DNA of 64,000 nucleotides from NCBI GenBank assembly GCA_029210175.1, contig JARGPL010000027.1, positions 186,001 through 250,000 on the forward strand. The letters run 5' to 3'. Made by a program: the position numbers and the translations under genes. Below, in pieces: positions 18,909 to 27,883 of this stretch (position 1 is its first letter; every line of letters starts with the position of its first letter). This DNA is from Minwuia sp. (GTDB taxonomy: Bacteria; Pseudomonadota; Alphaproteobacteria; Minwuiales; Minwuiaceae). A model generated the notes under the pieces. The model searched no databases, had not been told where the DNA came from, and saw only the letters and a program-made list of their open reading frames with translations.

Positions 18909-19514
18909 TCAGGCTGACTTGCTATCTGGCTTCGGGTCGGGTTTCGGCGCCGGGCATTTCAGCGCCACATCGTTCAGGAACCCCGGCGCATCCCCATCGG
19001 CCAGTTTCGGCGCGGCGGCGGCGATGGCGTCCGACAGGTCATCAACCCATGCCCGCTCCACCTTGCTGAAATCCGACAGCACGTAGCGGCTGACCAGGTC
19101 CCTGTGGCCCGGATGGCCAATGCCGAGACGGACCCGCTGGAAATCCGCCCCCATGTGCTGGCTGATGGACCGGATGCCATTGTTTCCGGCATGACCACCG
19201 CCGACCTTCACGCGCACGCGCCCGAAGGCCAGGTCCAGTTCGTCATGAAACACGGTGATGTTGTCGAGGCCAAGCTGATAGAACCGGGCCGCTTCCTGCA
19301 CCGCGCGACCGGATTCATTCATGTAGGTGGCGGGGCGCAGCAGAATGACCTTCTCGGCGCCGAGTCGGGTTTCCGCGACCTCCCCCTGGAACTTGCGTCG
19401 CCAGGGCGTGGCGCGGTGGACTTCCGCGATACGGGCAATGGTCATGAAGCCGATATTGTGGCGGTTCCCGGCATAGTTCGCGCCGGGGTTCCCGAGACCG
19501 ACAAAGAGACGCAT
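18909..19514 (-). CDS. pth: Peptidyl-tRNA hydrolase
   Basis: Releases peptides from prematurely dissociated peptidyl-tRNA; 201 residues. Active-site positions are visible: Asn in GLGNPG, catalytic His in GNRHNIGFM, and Asp in [29 protein letters not shown]. The C-terminal tail ([14 protein letters not shown]) is a short Pro/Lys extension. It lies between rplY and ychF on the same strand. Confidence 0.96.
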   Translation of the reverse strand: MRLFVGLGNPGANYAGNRHNIGFMTIARIAEVHRATPWRRKFQGEVAETRLGAEKVILLRPATYMNESGRAVQEAARFYQLGLDNITVFHDELDLAFGRVRVKVGGGHAGNNGIRSISQHMGADFQRVRLGIGHPGHRDLVSRYVLSDFSKVERAWVDDLSDAIAAAAPKLADGDAPGFLNDVALKCPAPKPDPKPDSKSA

Positions 19515-19541
19515 GTCACGACCTCCCGGTGGAGGAGGCGA

Positions 19542-20216
19542 TCAGTCCTCCGACTTTGCCTCACCATCGCCGCCGTCACCATCGGTCTCATCATCTGCCG
19601 CTGCTTCGGCCTCGGCCTCGGCCGCTTCCTCAGCCGCTTCCTCGACCACGGCGGAGGAGCCGGTGATCGTGGCAATGGTGAAATCACGATCCGTGATCGT
19701 AACTTCCACATCGCCCGGCAGCTTCACGTCGCTGATCTTCAGCGAGTCACCGATGTCGGTTCCGGTAAGATCGATCTGGATGTTTTCCGGGATATTGTCG
19801 TTCGGGCAAAGCAGCTCGACCTCATGGCGGACGATGTTCAGCACACCGCCACGTTCCAGGCCAACACTCTCTTCCTCGTTGATGAACAGCACCGGCACCA
19901 TGACCGCGATCTTGGCATCGTCGGCGAGACGCAGGAAATCGACATGCAGCGGCACATCCGTCACCGGATGCAGCTGTACGTCGCGCGGCAGGCAGCGCTG
20001 CTTGCGGCCATTCATGTCCAGTTCGTAGACCCGACCCATGAAACCGCCACGGTTGAGTTCCTTGACGACGGCACGGCGATCAATGGCGACCATCGCGGGT
20101 TCGCGGTTGTTGCCATAGATGATCCCGGGGACCATGCCCGACCGGCGCAGCGTCTTCACGCCACCGGTGGTGGTCTGTTCCCGTGCAGTGACTTCCATCG
20201 CATCAACGTCCGACAT
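19542..20216 (-). CDS. rplY: 50S ribosomal protein L25 (CTC/TL5 family)
   Basis: 5S-rRNA-binding large-subunit protein, 224 residues from ATG 20216, preceded by AAGGAGTTGAAGACG. It is the long CTC/TL5 form: an N-terminal L25 domain (ALREQ-like TAREQTTTGGVKTLRRSGMVPGIIYG), a C-terminal beta domain (DVPLHVDFLR), and an Ala/Glu/Asp-rich acidic tail of about 35 residues. It sits between prs and pth. Confidence 0.95.
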   Translation of the reverse strand: MSDVDAMEVTAREQTTTGGVKTLRRSGMVPGIIYGNNREPAMVAIDRRAVVKELNRGGFMGRVYELDMNGRKQRCLPRDVQLHPVTDVPLHVDFLRLADDAKIAVMVPVLFINEEESVGLERGGVLNIVRHEVELLCPNDNIPENIQIDLTGTDIGDSLKISDVKLPGDVEVTITDRDFTIATITGSSAVVEEAAEEAAEAEAEAAADDETDGDGGDGEAKSED

Positions 20217-20349
20217 CGTCTTCAACTCCTTGTGGCGAAGGCGGGGGCCTGTGCGGCACCCACTTTCCTGCACCTTGTCCGGTCTGGGGCCGTTGCCCGC
20301 AACCGCATCTGTACACATGGTTCTGACAGGTTCCGCAACCTGCCCAAAT

Positions 20350-21282
20350 TCAGTCAAACAGGCTCGACACCGACGTTTCGGTCGAGATGCGCTTGATCGC
20401 CTCCGCCAGCAGGGACCCGATGGGCACCTGCCTGATCTTCGGCTCCTTCGCGACCCCGTCCGTGGCGCAGATCGAGTCAGTCACCACCAGCGACTCAAGT
20501 GAGGATTCGGACACGCGCTTGACCGCGCCACCCGACAGGACCCCATGAGACACATAGGCAGAAACCGACAGTGCCCCCCTTTCGAGCAACGCTGTCGACG
20601 CATTGCAGAGCGTGCCTGCACTGTCCACGATATCGTCGACAATGATGCAGTGACGCCCGTCAACATCGCCGATGACGTTCATCACTTCAGACACACCCGC
20701 CTGTTCGCGGCGCTTATCCACGATGGCGAGGTCTGCGTCAAGGCGCTTGGCAAAGTAACGCGCCCGCACCACGCCGCCAACGTCAGGTGACACAACCATC
20801 AGATCGCGGTCACCCAGATTGGCCTTGATATCACCGACCAGCGCCGGACCGCCGTAGAGATTGTCGGTGGGAATGTCGAAGAAGCCCTGGATCTGACCGG
20901 CATGCAGGTCAACGGTCAGCACCCGGTCGGCACCCGCCTTCTCGATCAGGTTGGCCACCAGCCGGGCCGAGATCGGGGTACGCGGCCCCGGCTTCCGGTC
21001 CTGGCGGGCATAGCCGAAATAGGGCAGAACCGCCGTGATCCGCCGGGCCGACGCGCGACGCAGCGCATCGATGCAGATCAGCAGTTCCATCAGATGATCG
21101 TTGGCCGGGAAGGATGTCGACTGGACGACGAAGGCGTCCTCACCACGAACATTCTCGTGGATTTCGACATAGACTTCCTCATCCGCGAAACGCTTCACGG
21201 ATGCGTTGGTCAGGCGGACCCCCAGATAATCGGCAATCTGGGCGGCCAGGGCAGGATTGCTGTTCCCGGCAAGTACCTTCAT
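20350..21282 (-). CDS. prs: Ribose-phosphate pyrophosphokinase
   Basis: Makes PRPP from ribose 5-phosphate and ATP; cytoplasmic, 310 residues, normal for the class I enzyme. It has the PRPP loop [10 protein letters not shown], the flexible-loop and Mg/ATP regions ([38 protein letters not shown]) and [33 protein letters not shown] 21282 gives the canonical [13 protein letters not shown] start despite a weak ribosome-binding site. First of the prs-rplY-pth-ychF group. Confidence 0.96.
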   Translation of the reverse strand: MKVLAGNSNPALAAQIADYLGVRLTNASVKRFADEEVYVEIHENVRGEDAFVVQSTSFPANDHLMELLICIDALRRASARRITAVLPYFGYARQDRKPGPRTPISARLVANLIEKAGADRVLTVDLHAGQIQGFFDIPTDNLYGGPALVGDIKANLGDRDLMVVSPDVGGVVRARYFAKRLDADLAIVDKRREQAGVSEVMNVIGDVDGRHCIIVDDIVDSAGTLCNASTALLERGALSVSAYVSHGVLSGGAVKRVSESSLESLVVTDSICATDGVAKEPKIRQVPIGSLLAEAIKRISTETSVSSLFD

Positions 21283-21380
21283 GGGACTGATCGTCCGTCT
21301 GTTGAAATGTGGCGCGGCGGCAGAAGCGGGACGTTTATCAGCCGTGCCCGGCACTGTCCATCGGGCATGACGGTTTTCTG

Positions 21381-21412
21381 ACGTGCATCAGCCGGAGGGC
21401 TGGATGCACGTT
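21381..21412 (-). terminator. Stem-loop terminator after the lipoprotein gene
   Basis: Arms ACGTGCATCAGCC and GGCTGGATGCACGT pair around a GGAG loop with one bulged base. On the minus strand the stem is followed by CAGAAAACC rather than a clean T run. It overlaps the lipoprotein stop and separates it from prs. Confidence 0.6.
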
Positions 21413-22292
21413 ATTGCCGGGTGTCCGCCAGCGCCGCCAGAATACGGGCCAGATCCGGTGCCGCACCGCCTGCGGCAAGCGTCGCAACATCCCCCCAGCG
21501 CCCGCTCAAGCGCCCGGCAGGCACAGTGTTCTGCTGTTCCAGCCGTCCCCGCTCCCGCCCGTCCGCATCCCGGATCAGCCAGAGCAGGGTGACCTGGTCG
21601 GTTGTCTGATCAGCCGGTGCCACCGCGACATGCAGTTCCAGCACCGCGCGGGTGGCAGCGGATTCAGGGCCAAGCAGCAAGCCGCGCCTGATCAGCGCCG
21701 TTCGCATCGCCTCATTCAGCGCCTGATTCCCGTCACCGGGCGCGCCGGTGAAGGGCCCCAGTGCGATCCGCGCTTCCGGCGCCGGTGGTTCAGCAATCGG
21801 CAGATCCCCATTGATCAGCCGGATGACGTGCGCCGATGCCCGCTCCGCCAGCGTCTCTATCGTGGCGGGGTCTGCACTGGTCCAGGCGCGGGCCGTTGAG
21901 CGGATGGTGTGGGACACGCTGTCGACCGTCTCACCTTCCGGATCAAGCAGCCACCAGCGGAACACGAAGATCGTGTCCGGGCCGTCGTCCCTGAGGCGCT
22001 GCACTTCCCCCACCAGTTGATAGCGGTTGGCAATCAGCGCACGGGTGGCAGCAATCTCCGCCTTCTGCAGCGCGCGCACCAGCCGGTTGGTCAGACTGTC
22101 AAGGGCCACGGCATCCGCACCGCCGATGTCCGCCACGACCAACGCGGTGCTGGGGCCGGGCGCATTCGAAACGGCAGCGTTCTTCTGTCCCGGGCGAAAT
22201 GGCTGCGGCACCTGCCCGCATGCGCCAACCACCAGGGTCAGGCACAGCAGCAGGATCAGGGCGGGACGGACGCGGGCCTCAGAAAAGGACAC
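21411..22292 (-). CDS. Putative lipoprotein of unknown function
   Basis: A 293-residue protein with a lipoprotein signal: LILLLCLTLVVGAC, lipobox V-G-A-C with the lipidated Cys at about residue 25. The mature part contains ALVVADIGGADAVALDSLTNRLVRALQ, RYQLVGEVQRLRDDGPDTIFVFRWWLLDPEGETVDS and ARIALGPFTGAPGDGNQALNEAMRTAL, suggesting repeated alpha/beta elements. I do not recognise a named family. Its start overlaps the stop of the small membrane ORF upstream by 14 bp, implying coupled translation. Confidence 0.75.
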   Translation of the reverse strand: MSFSEARVRPALILLLCLTLVVGACGQVPQPFRPGQKNAAVSNAPGPSTALVVADIGGADAVALDSLTNRLVRALQKAEIAATRALIANRYQLVGEVQRLRDDGPDTIFVFRWWLLDPEGETVDSVSHTIRSTARAWTSADPATIETLAERASAHVIRLINGDLPIAEPPAPEARIALGPFTGAPGDGNQALNEAMRTALIRRGLLLGPESAATRAVLELHVAVAPADQTTDQVTLLWLIRDADGRERGRLEQQNTVPAGRLSGRWGDVATLAAGGAAPDLARILAALADTRQ

Positions 22293-22413
22293 AGCTGGCC
22301 ATCGATACCAACAGGAAGAACATGATCATCATGATGAGCCAGGGCATGGCCAGGGGGCCTTTCGGTATGTCTTCATCCGGCAGGGTTGCCAGACGAAGCC
22401 TAGATCCGTCCAT
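22279..22413 (-). CDS. Small predicted membrane protein, 44 residues
   Basis: The frame reads MDGSRLRLATLPDEDIPKGP and then a single hydrophobic segment (MPWLIMMIMFFLLVSMASCVLF) ending at the C-terminus. It overlaps the lipoprotein start by 14 bp. The first start codon lies inside the 128-bp repeat, so translation may instead begin downstream. The composition and one-helix layout are plausible for a real small inner-membrane protein; function unknown. Confidence 0.5.
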   Translation of the reverse strand: MDGSRLRLATLPDEDIPKGPLAMPWLIMMIMFFLLVSMASCVLF

Positions 22414-22527
22414 CAAATGATGGAACCGCACCAGCCCGCTCCCCCACCCGGCCATCCATTCAGGATGATCCAGCCGGTGGCCGGGTGGGGGAGCGGGCTG
22501 GTGATGCAATCCAACAGTGGAACGATC
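22400..22527 (-). repeat. 128-bp palindromic repeat, copy A
   Basis: Nearly identical, in opposite chromosomal orientation, to 60366-60493. It holds a long imperfect inverted repeat: about 28-base arms starting CCAGCCCGCTCCCCC and ending GGGGGAGCGGGCTGG around a GGATCATCCTG-like centre. It begins exactly at the stop codon of the M24 gene (22527-22529) and, relative to that gene, has the same orientation as copy B relative to the TauE-like gene. It looks like a REP/MITE-type element. Confidence 0.85.
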
Positions 22528-23678
22528 TATCGTGAAACAAGGTCGAGCGGCAGGCGACTGAGCACCTCTGACCCGCCTTCGACCACCAGTGATGTACGGC
22601 CCAGCGTCATGGCGGTGCCGCTGTCACTGTCCATCAGGATCATGTGCAGGAAGAAAACCATGCCCGGCGCCACCTCCACCGGGTTGTCGGCATGGAACAT
22701 CGGCCAGTCCATCCAGTTGGGTGCGAACGTGGTGCCCAGCCCGTAGCCGCAGGCGTTCATCCGGTGGGCCGACAGCCCCGCATCATCGAAGACCCGGGCA
22801 TGGGCGGCAAAGACCTCTCCCATCGTGGCTCCGGGTTTCAGGGTCGCCTCACAGGCCAGCAGGGCGTCCACGGCGCGGGCATGCATGTCGGTGTGCGCAG
22901 GTCGCGGTGTGCCGATGGGCACCGTGCGCATCAGCGCCGCATGATAATGGCGGTAGGCACCTGCCCATTCCAGGGTAAGCTGATCGTTCGCATCCAGGTT
23001 CCGCCGACCGCTGAAATAGCGACAGAGCAGGGCACCGGGACCGGAACCGATGATGAATTCATTGCCCGAGTAATCGCCGCCGCCCCGGAACACCGCCCCC
23101 TGCATTGCTGCCAGGATGTCCCCTTCGAATGCACCGGGGGCTGTCTCGGCGATACCGGCATCCCAGGCGTCATCCGCCAGTTCGGCCGCGCGCCGGACAA
23201 AGGCGATTTCCGCATCACTCTTCACGATACGCAGCTTGCTGATCAGCAGCGACGCATCCGACATGGCACAGAACCCCTCCAGCGCCCGGTCGAGGCGGCG
23301 CAGGTTGTGGCCGGTCAGGCCATAGGCATCCAGTTCCACACCGATCCGCGCGCCATCGAGGTCCATGTCCCCCATCATGTCACGCAGGTCGTCCGCCGGG
23401 TTGACCCCCTCCCGGTCTTCCCAGATGCGGATATCGGTGATGTCCGATGTCAGTTGCGCCTGCCGCAGGTCAGGGGCGCGGGTCAGCAGGGCTGTCTGGC
23501 CATCCGCTGTCAGCACCAGTGCCTGAAAGAAGACATAGCCGAAGGTGTCATAGCCGGTCAGGTAGAACATGCTTTCCTGACGGAAGATCAACAGTGCCTC
23601 AAGCCCGCGCTGCTGCATGGCGGCACAGGCGCGGGCGCGACGGTCGACAAGCTCGGACGGATCGAAATGCAGGGCCAC
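22527..23678 (-). CDS. M24-family protein related to ectoine hydrolase DoeA, metal ligands absent
   Basis: A 383-residue creatinase-N plus pita-bread protein. Positions that hold Asp, Asp, His, Glu, Glu in metallo-aminopeptidases read differently here: LEWAGAYRHYHAALMRT (Asp replaced by Glu and Ala), GYGLGTTFAPNW (no GHG), MVFFLHMIL (Glu replaced by His) and TLGRTSLV (Glu lost). The pattern of aromatic and His replacements matches DoeA/EutD ectoine hydrolase as I recall it (GCYRRYHCPLSRT). Hydrolysis of a small N-acyl or cyclic amide is possible. Last gene of the lgt-midA-pgeF operon. Confidence 0.78.
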   Translation of the reverse strand: MALHFDPSELVDRRARACAAMQQRGLEALLIFRQESMFYLTGYDTFGYVFFQALVLTADGQTALLTRAPDLRQAQLTSDITDIRIWEDREGVNPADDLRDMMGDMDLDGARIGVELDAYGLTGHNLRRLDRALEGFCAMSDASLLISKLRIVKSDAEIAFVRRAAELADDAWDAGIAETAPGAFEGDILAAMQGAVFRGGGDYSGNEFIIGSGPGALLCRYFSGRRNLDANDQLTLEWAGAYRHYHAALMRTVPIGTPRPAHTDMHARAVDALLACEATLKPGATMGEVFAAHARVFDDAGLSAHRMNACGYGLGTTFAPNWMDWPMFHADNPVEVAPGMVFFLHMILMDSDSGTAMTLGRTSLVVEGGSEVLSRLPLDLVSR

Positions 23679-23680
23679 GA

Positions 23681-24454
23681 TCAGGCCTCCTTCAGGACAA
23701 TGGCGCTGATCAGCCGGCCATAATCCGGCTCCTGCGCGTGGACCGACCGGCGGTAGCTGTAGAACAGATCCGGTTCGCGATAGGTGTCGCGCGCCAGATC
23801 CCGAAAGATGCCGACCCCGGCCTTCCCGGCCTGAAACGCGATGAAGGCCGGCAGATCGAAGAACGGGCGCGGCGCGCTGTCCGGCTGGTGGAAGAAACGG
23901 GCGTTGTCGGCAGCCTGATCATAGAAACGCGCCTGAAATTCCGGTCCGACCTCATAGGACGCCTGCGCCAGCGTCGGCCCCAGTGTCACGACAATGCGCG
24001 ACCGGTCGGCCCCCAGCGCTTCCATGGCATTGACCGTGGCTTGCAGGACACCGTCCAGCGCGCCCTTCCAGCCGGAATGGGCGGCACCGACCACCCCGGC
24101 CTCGGCATCCGCGAACAGCAGGGGACCACAGTCCGCCGACAGGATACCCAGCGCCATGCCCGGCGTCCGGCTGACCATGGCGTCCGCCTTCGGCGCGGGA
24201 CCGTCGAAGGGGTCCGTCACCACCACCACATCGGGGCTGTGGTGCTGATGCACTGTCGTGAGACGACGCGCGCCCAGATGTCGCCGCGCCCGGTCCCGAT
24301 TGATCATGACAGCCATCGGATCGTCGTTCGATCCGGCACCGGCGTTCAGGCCCGCATAGATCTTGCGCGAAACCCCACCCCTGCGGGTGAAGAAGGCATG
24401 GGCAATGCCCGGCAGGGCAGCCAGGTCAGGGCTGGAAAGCGTCGTCAGTTTCAT
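23681..24454 (-). CDS. pgeF: YfiH/PgeF-type laccase-domain protein (peptidoglycan editing factor)
   Basis: A 257-residue cytoplasmic multicopper-fold protein whose E. coli relative removes misincorporated amino acids from peptidoglycan precursors. Signature residues are seen: TVHQHHSPDVV, ILSADCGPLLFAD with the conserved Cys, and GAAHSGWKGALDGV with the conserved His. The N-terminus HAFFTRRGGVS is typical. It overlaps midA by 29 bp and ends 2 bp before the M24 start. Confidence 0.92.
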   Translation of the reverse strand: MKLTTLSSPDLAALPGIAHAFFTRRGGVSRKIYAGLNAGAGSNDDPMAVMINRDRARRHLGARRLTTVHQHHSPDVVVVTDPFDGPAPKADAMVSRTPGMALGILSADCGPLLFADAEAGVVGAAHSGWKGALDGVLQATVNAMEALGADRSRIVVTLGPTLAQASYEVGPEFQARFYDQAADNARFFHQPDSAPRPFFDLPAFIAFQAGKAGVGIFRDLARDTYREPDLFYSYRRSVHAQEPDYGRLISAIVLKEA

Positions 24455-25517
24455 AGGCCGTCGGGGCTTCCATATCGGGGGCGGTGAGGCACAGTGCCTT
24501 GAACAGGGTACCCATCCTGTCGGGGTCCGTCAGCCGGTGATAGGCCGCAACCAGTGCATCGCGGGTCTGCGGATCGGCCTTGGCAACCAGCTGCGCCAGG
24601 CGCGGTTCCACCCCCAGACGGCGCAGCAGATCGCGCTGACTGACCGGCCCCCAGGCGCGGGCACCCCCATGGATCGCGGCGCGCGCCATGGCGGCAAAAT
24701 CCACATGGGCGGTCAGATCGGCACTGCCCACGTCGGACAGCACGGGATGAAACGCGTGGCGGCGCACGGCCTGCAGTGTCTCGCCTGTGGCACTTTCGCC
24801 ATGACCGTAATCGATGAACAATGCCGCGCCACCCTGCACGGCCAGCCGGGTGCCCACCGCTTCGACGAGCCGCAGCCCCTCCTCCGACACCTCGAAGACA
24901 TCGCCATCCTTCAGGACAGGCATGTCCTCCGGCACCTCATGCAGCAGGGGCGCGTCAACGATCACCAGCGCGCCATCCTGCACGCCAATGCACCGTTCCA
25001 GCATCTCGCCGCCCTGCTGCGTGATCTGGCGAATCGGCAGGGCGTCCAGCAACTCGTTGCCGATCAGCAGCATCGGTCCCTTCGGCACCTTGCCCAGCCG
25101 GTCGGTGAAGGTGATCGCGTGATCCGACAACCGCTCCGCCTGGGCGGCGCGCAGCCTGGGGCTGGCTTCCACCAGGCAGACCGTGCCCGTATCCAGCATG
25201 CCCGGCGCAGCCCGGCGGATGGCGCGCAACGCGTCGGCCATCAGCGTGCCACGTCCCGGCCCGATCTCCACCAGCACGATGTCGGCGGGTGCCCCCATCT
25301 TCTGCCACATGTCAGCAGCCCAGAGACCCAGCAGTTCCCCGAACATCTGACTGATCTCCGGCGCGGTGATGAAATCACCCGCCACGCCAAACGGCTCCGA
25401 CGTCGTGTAATAGCCGTGTTCCGGGTCGAACAGCGCCCGGCGCATGAACCCGTCGAGCGGCATCGGCCCGTCGGCGGCGACCTCGGCCAGCAGCGCCTGT
25501 TCCAGTGCATTGGTCAT
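24426..25517 (-). CDS. SAM-dependent methyltransferase, MidA/NDUFAF7 family
   Basis: A 363-residue class I methyltransferase of the DUF185/MidA family; the mitochondrial member NDUFAF7 methylates an arginine of complex I. Visible: DPEHGYYTTSEPFGVAGDFITAPEISQMFGE (family N-terminal signature), the SAM motif VLVEIGPGRGTLMADALRA, and NELLDALPIRQ. ATG 25517 overlaps the lgt stop (ATGA). It lies between lgt and pgeF, a frequent alphaproteobacterial order. Confidence 0.92.
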   Translation of the reverse strand: MTNALEQALLAEVAADGPMPLDGFMRRALFDPEHGYYTTSEPFGVAGDFITAPEISQMFGELLGLWAADMWQKMGAPADIVLVEIGPGRGTLMADALRAIRRAAPGMLDTGTVCLVEASPRLRAAQAERLSDHAITFTDRLGKVPKGPMLLIGNELLDALPIRQITQQGGEMLERCIGVQDGALVIVDAPLLHEVPEDMPVLKDGDVFEVSEEGLRLVEAVGTRLAVQGGAALFIDYGHGESATGETLQAVRRHAFHPVLSDVGSADLTAHVDFAAMARAAIHGGARAWGPVSQRDLLRRLGVEPRLAQLVAKADPQTRDALVAAYHRLTDPDRMGTLFKALCLTAPDMEAPTAYETDDAFQP

Positions 25518-26320
25518 GCCTTGCGTCCATCCGGTTGTTTCAGTGCCCGCCAGACGAAGAACAGCCCGATGGCGATCATCGGGATGGACAGTTGCTGCCC
25601 CCGCGACAACAGCCCGAAGAGCGGGTCCAGCCCGGCGTCCCACTGGCGGAAATACTCGACGATGAAGCGGGATATGCCGTACCCGGCGATGAACGTGCCC
25701 ATGACAAGGCCGGGCCGTTCCAGCGCCCGGAAGCGGTGAATCAGCACCTGCACCAGCACGAACAGCACCAACCCCTCCAGCAGCGCCTCATAGAGCTGAC
25801 TGGGATGGCGCGGCTGACCGTCTGCGCGGGGGAAGACCATGGCCCAGGGGACATCGCCCGGGCGGCCCCAGAGCTCCCCATTGATGAAATTCGCGATGCG
25901 GCCAAAGAACAGGCCGACCGGGGCCACCGCGCCCAGAATGTCGCCGAATGCCAGCGGCGGCAGCTTTCGCACCCGGCAGAACAGCAGCCCCGCGACAATG
26001 ACCCCCAGCAGACCGCCGTGAAACGCCATGCCGCCGGACCAGACCTGCGGGATCTCCGACAGGTTCTCCAGGTAATATCCGGGCCGGTAGAACAGCACGT
26101 AGCCGAGCCGCCCGCCGATCAGAACGCCGATGGTGGCCCAGACCAGAAAGGCATCCGCATCATCCTTCGTCAGGGGCGAATCGCGGCGATCAGCCAACCC
26201 CATGGCCAGCCGCCAGCCCAGGACCAGCCCGGCGACATAGGCCAGCGCGTACCAGCGAATGGCGATGGGGCCGAATTCCACCAGCACCGGGTCAATGACG
26301 GGAAAGGGGATTGCGTACAT
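25514..26320 (-). CDS. lgt: Prolipoprotein diacylglyceryl transferase
   Basis: Seven-helix inner-membrane enzyme that adds diacylglycerol to the lipobox Cys; 268 residues. The Lgt signature GRIANFINGELWGRPGDVPWAM is present, preceded by HGGLLGVIVAGLLFCR and followed by RHPSQLYEALLEG. ATG 26320 gives MYAIPFPVIDPVLVEFGPIAIRWYALAY, a standard N-terminus. First gene of the lgt-midA-pgeF-M24 operon. Confidence 0.96.
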   Translation of the reverse strand: MYAIPFPVIDPVLVEFGPIAIRWYALAYVAGLVLGWRLAMGLADRRDSPLTKDDADAFLVWATIGVLIGGRLGYVLFYRPGYYLENLSEIPQVWSGGMAFHGGLLGVIVAGLLFCRVRKLPPLAFGDILGAVAPVGLFFGRIANFINGELWGRPGDVPWAMVFPRADGQPRHPSQLYEALLEGLVLFVLVQVLIHRFRALERPGLVMGTFIAGYGISRFIVEYFRQWDAGLDPLFGLLSRGQQLSIPMIAIGLFFVWRALKQPDGRKA

Positions 26321-26405
26321 CTCGCTGGTCTACAGCGGAAAGACGCGGAGCGAAACAGACCAATCACCGCGCATTGCCCTGATGCCCCGATCACGCTTCA
26401 AAGGC

Positions 26406-27047
26406 TCAATCCCCGGCCAGCATGGCGCGCAGTTCATACTTCAGCACCTTGCCCAGGGCGTTGCGCGGCAGCGCGCCGATCGTGACCACATCCTTCGGGT
26501 GCTTGAATCGCGCCAGGCGGCCTTCGAACAGGGCCAGCAGGGCAGGCACATCGACGGTCTGGCCCGGGTGCGGGACCGCGACGATCACCGGCACCTCATC
26601 CCAGCGCGGATCAGGGCGGCCGACAGCCGCATATTCGGCCAGATCGGCATGCGCGGCCCCCAGACAGATGCGTTTCATGTCGGACAAGGCATCGGGAATG
26701 GCGGTGGCGTGGGCGATGAAGGCCGGATCGGCGAACAGCACCGACGCGCCACTGTCCGTCAGCTGAAACCCGTGCTCCGGCGGGGCCAGTCGCCAGTTCA
26801 GGGTGACCAGACTGGCGCCCGCCCTTGCACAGGCGAAGAACAGCACGATCCGGGCAACCGAGTTCTCGCCCAGATGCGCCACCCGGTCGCCCGACCGGAC
26901 GCCCAGTTCATGCACCAGCGCACGGGATGCGATATCGATTGCCCGCGCAAATCCGGCATAGGTCAGCGTCTGTTCATCCGCCACGATGGCGGGCTTGTCA
27001 GGCGTCTGGTCGGCCCAGCCCTCGATCCAGTGCGCCAGATCCATCAT
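26406..27047 (-). pseudogene. Acyl-CoA synthetase with in-frame loss of its catalytic core
   Basis: The 213 residues join the N-terminal ~140 residues of an AMP-binding enzyme (PDKPAIVADEQTLTYAGFARAI ... RIVLFFACARAGASLVTLNWRLAPPE) directly to the last ~70 (VGRPDPRWDEVPVIVAVPHPG ... LPRNALGKVLKYELR, with the A10 lysine at about 200). The P-loop, adenylation motifs and hinge, roughly 300 residues of a normal ~510, are missing, yet the frame is open. The junction is near nt 26625. Likely a non-functional deletion derivative, or an assembly collapse. Confidence 0.8.
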
Positions 27048-27092
27048 TCACTCAAGCTCCTGCACGGCCACGCCGATCCTGCTGCGCGGTGG

Positions 27093-27833
27093 TCAGAGAT
27101 GCATGCCGCCGTCGATGACCATCGCCTGGCCGGTGATGTACTGGCTTTCGTCCGCTGCCAGATACAGCGCCAGCGATGCGATCTCGTCAGCCCGGGCGAG
27201 GCGCCCCATCTTCTGGCGTGAAACGAAATCCTTGCGGGCCTGAACCGGGTCATCGAAGGCATTGATCCGGTCATCCAGCGACGGGGTCTGCACCGTGGCC
27301 GGGCAGATCGCGTTGCAGCGGATGCCGTCACCGATGTAGTCCGCCGCGACCGACTTGGTGAAGCCGATCACCGCGCCCTTGGTCGCGCCATAGGCACAAC
27401 GGTTGACCACGCCCATCTCCGAACTGACCACCGACGCCATGTTGATGACCGATCCACCACCATTGGCCAGCATCGCGGGCAGGAACGCCTTCGCCATCAT
27501 GAACATGGCCCGGCAGTTCAGTTCAAAGCTGAAATCCCAGCCCTTCATGTCGGTGTCCAGCAGGGACCCGTGATCCACGTATCCGGCGCAGTTGAACAGG
27601 ACATCGACCGCCCCGACCTTTGCCGCCATGGCCTCGATCGCTATCTGATCGGTGACATCCAGCGTGTGGGTCTCGACCCCGGCCATGCCGTTCAGTTCAG
27701 CCAGCTTGTCACCATTGATGTCGGTCGCGATGACCTGCGCACCCTCCGCCACGAACGCTTCGACGGACGCACGGCCAATGCCCTGGGCGGCTGCCGTGAT
27801 GAAACACCGCTTGCCCTGCAATCGTCCTGTCAT
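27093..27833 (-). CDS. SDR oxidoreductase, DHRS6/BDH2-like
   Basis: NAD-dependent classical short-chain dehydrogenase, 246 residues. It has TAAAQGIGRA (cofactor), DVLFNCAGYVDHG (NAG-like), catalytic Ser in INMASVVSS, YGATKGAVIGFTKSVA (Tyr and Lys), and C-terminal ITGQAMVIDGGMHL. The sequence resembles human DHRS6 (4-oxo-L-proline / 3-hydroxybutyrate dehydrogenase) strikingly from end to end, including TKSVAADYIGDGIRCN and QKMGRLARADEIA. The physiological substrate in this operon is unknown. Start supported by GGGGGGACGGAG. Confidence 0.88.
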   Translation of the reverse strand: MTGRLQGKRCFITAAAQGIGRASVEAFVAEGAQVIATDINGDKLAELNGMAGVETHTLDVTDQIAIEAMAAKVGAVDVLFNCAGYVDHGSLLDTDMKGWDFSFELNCRAMFMMAKAFLPAMLANGGGSVINMASVVSSEMGVVNRCAYGATKGAVIGFTKSVAADYIGDGIRCNAICPATVQTPSLDDRINAFDDPVQARKDFVSRQKMGRLARADEIASLALYLAADESQYITGQAMVIDGGMHL

Positions 27834-27883
27834 CTCCGTCCCCCCTGCCCAGTGTTCTTGTCATGGTTTTCTTGTTCTTTCCA

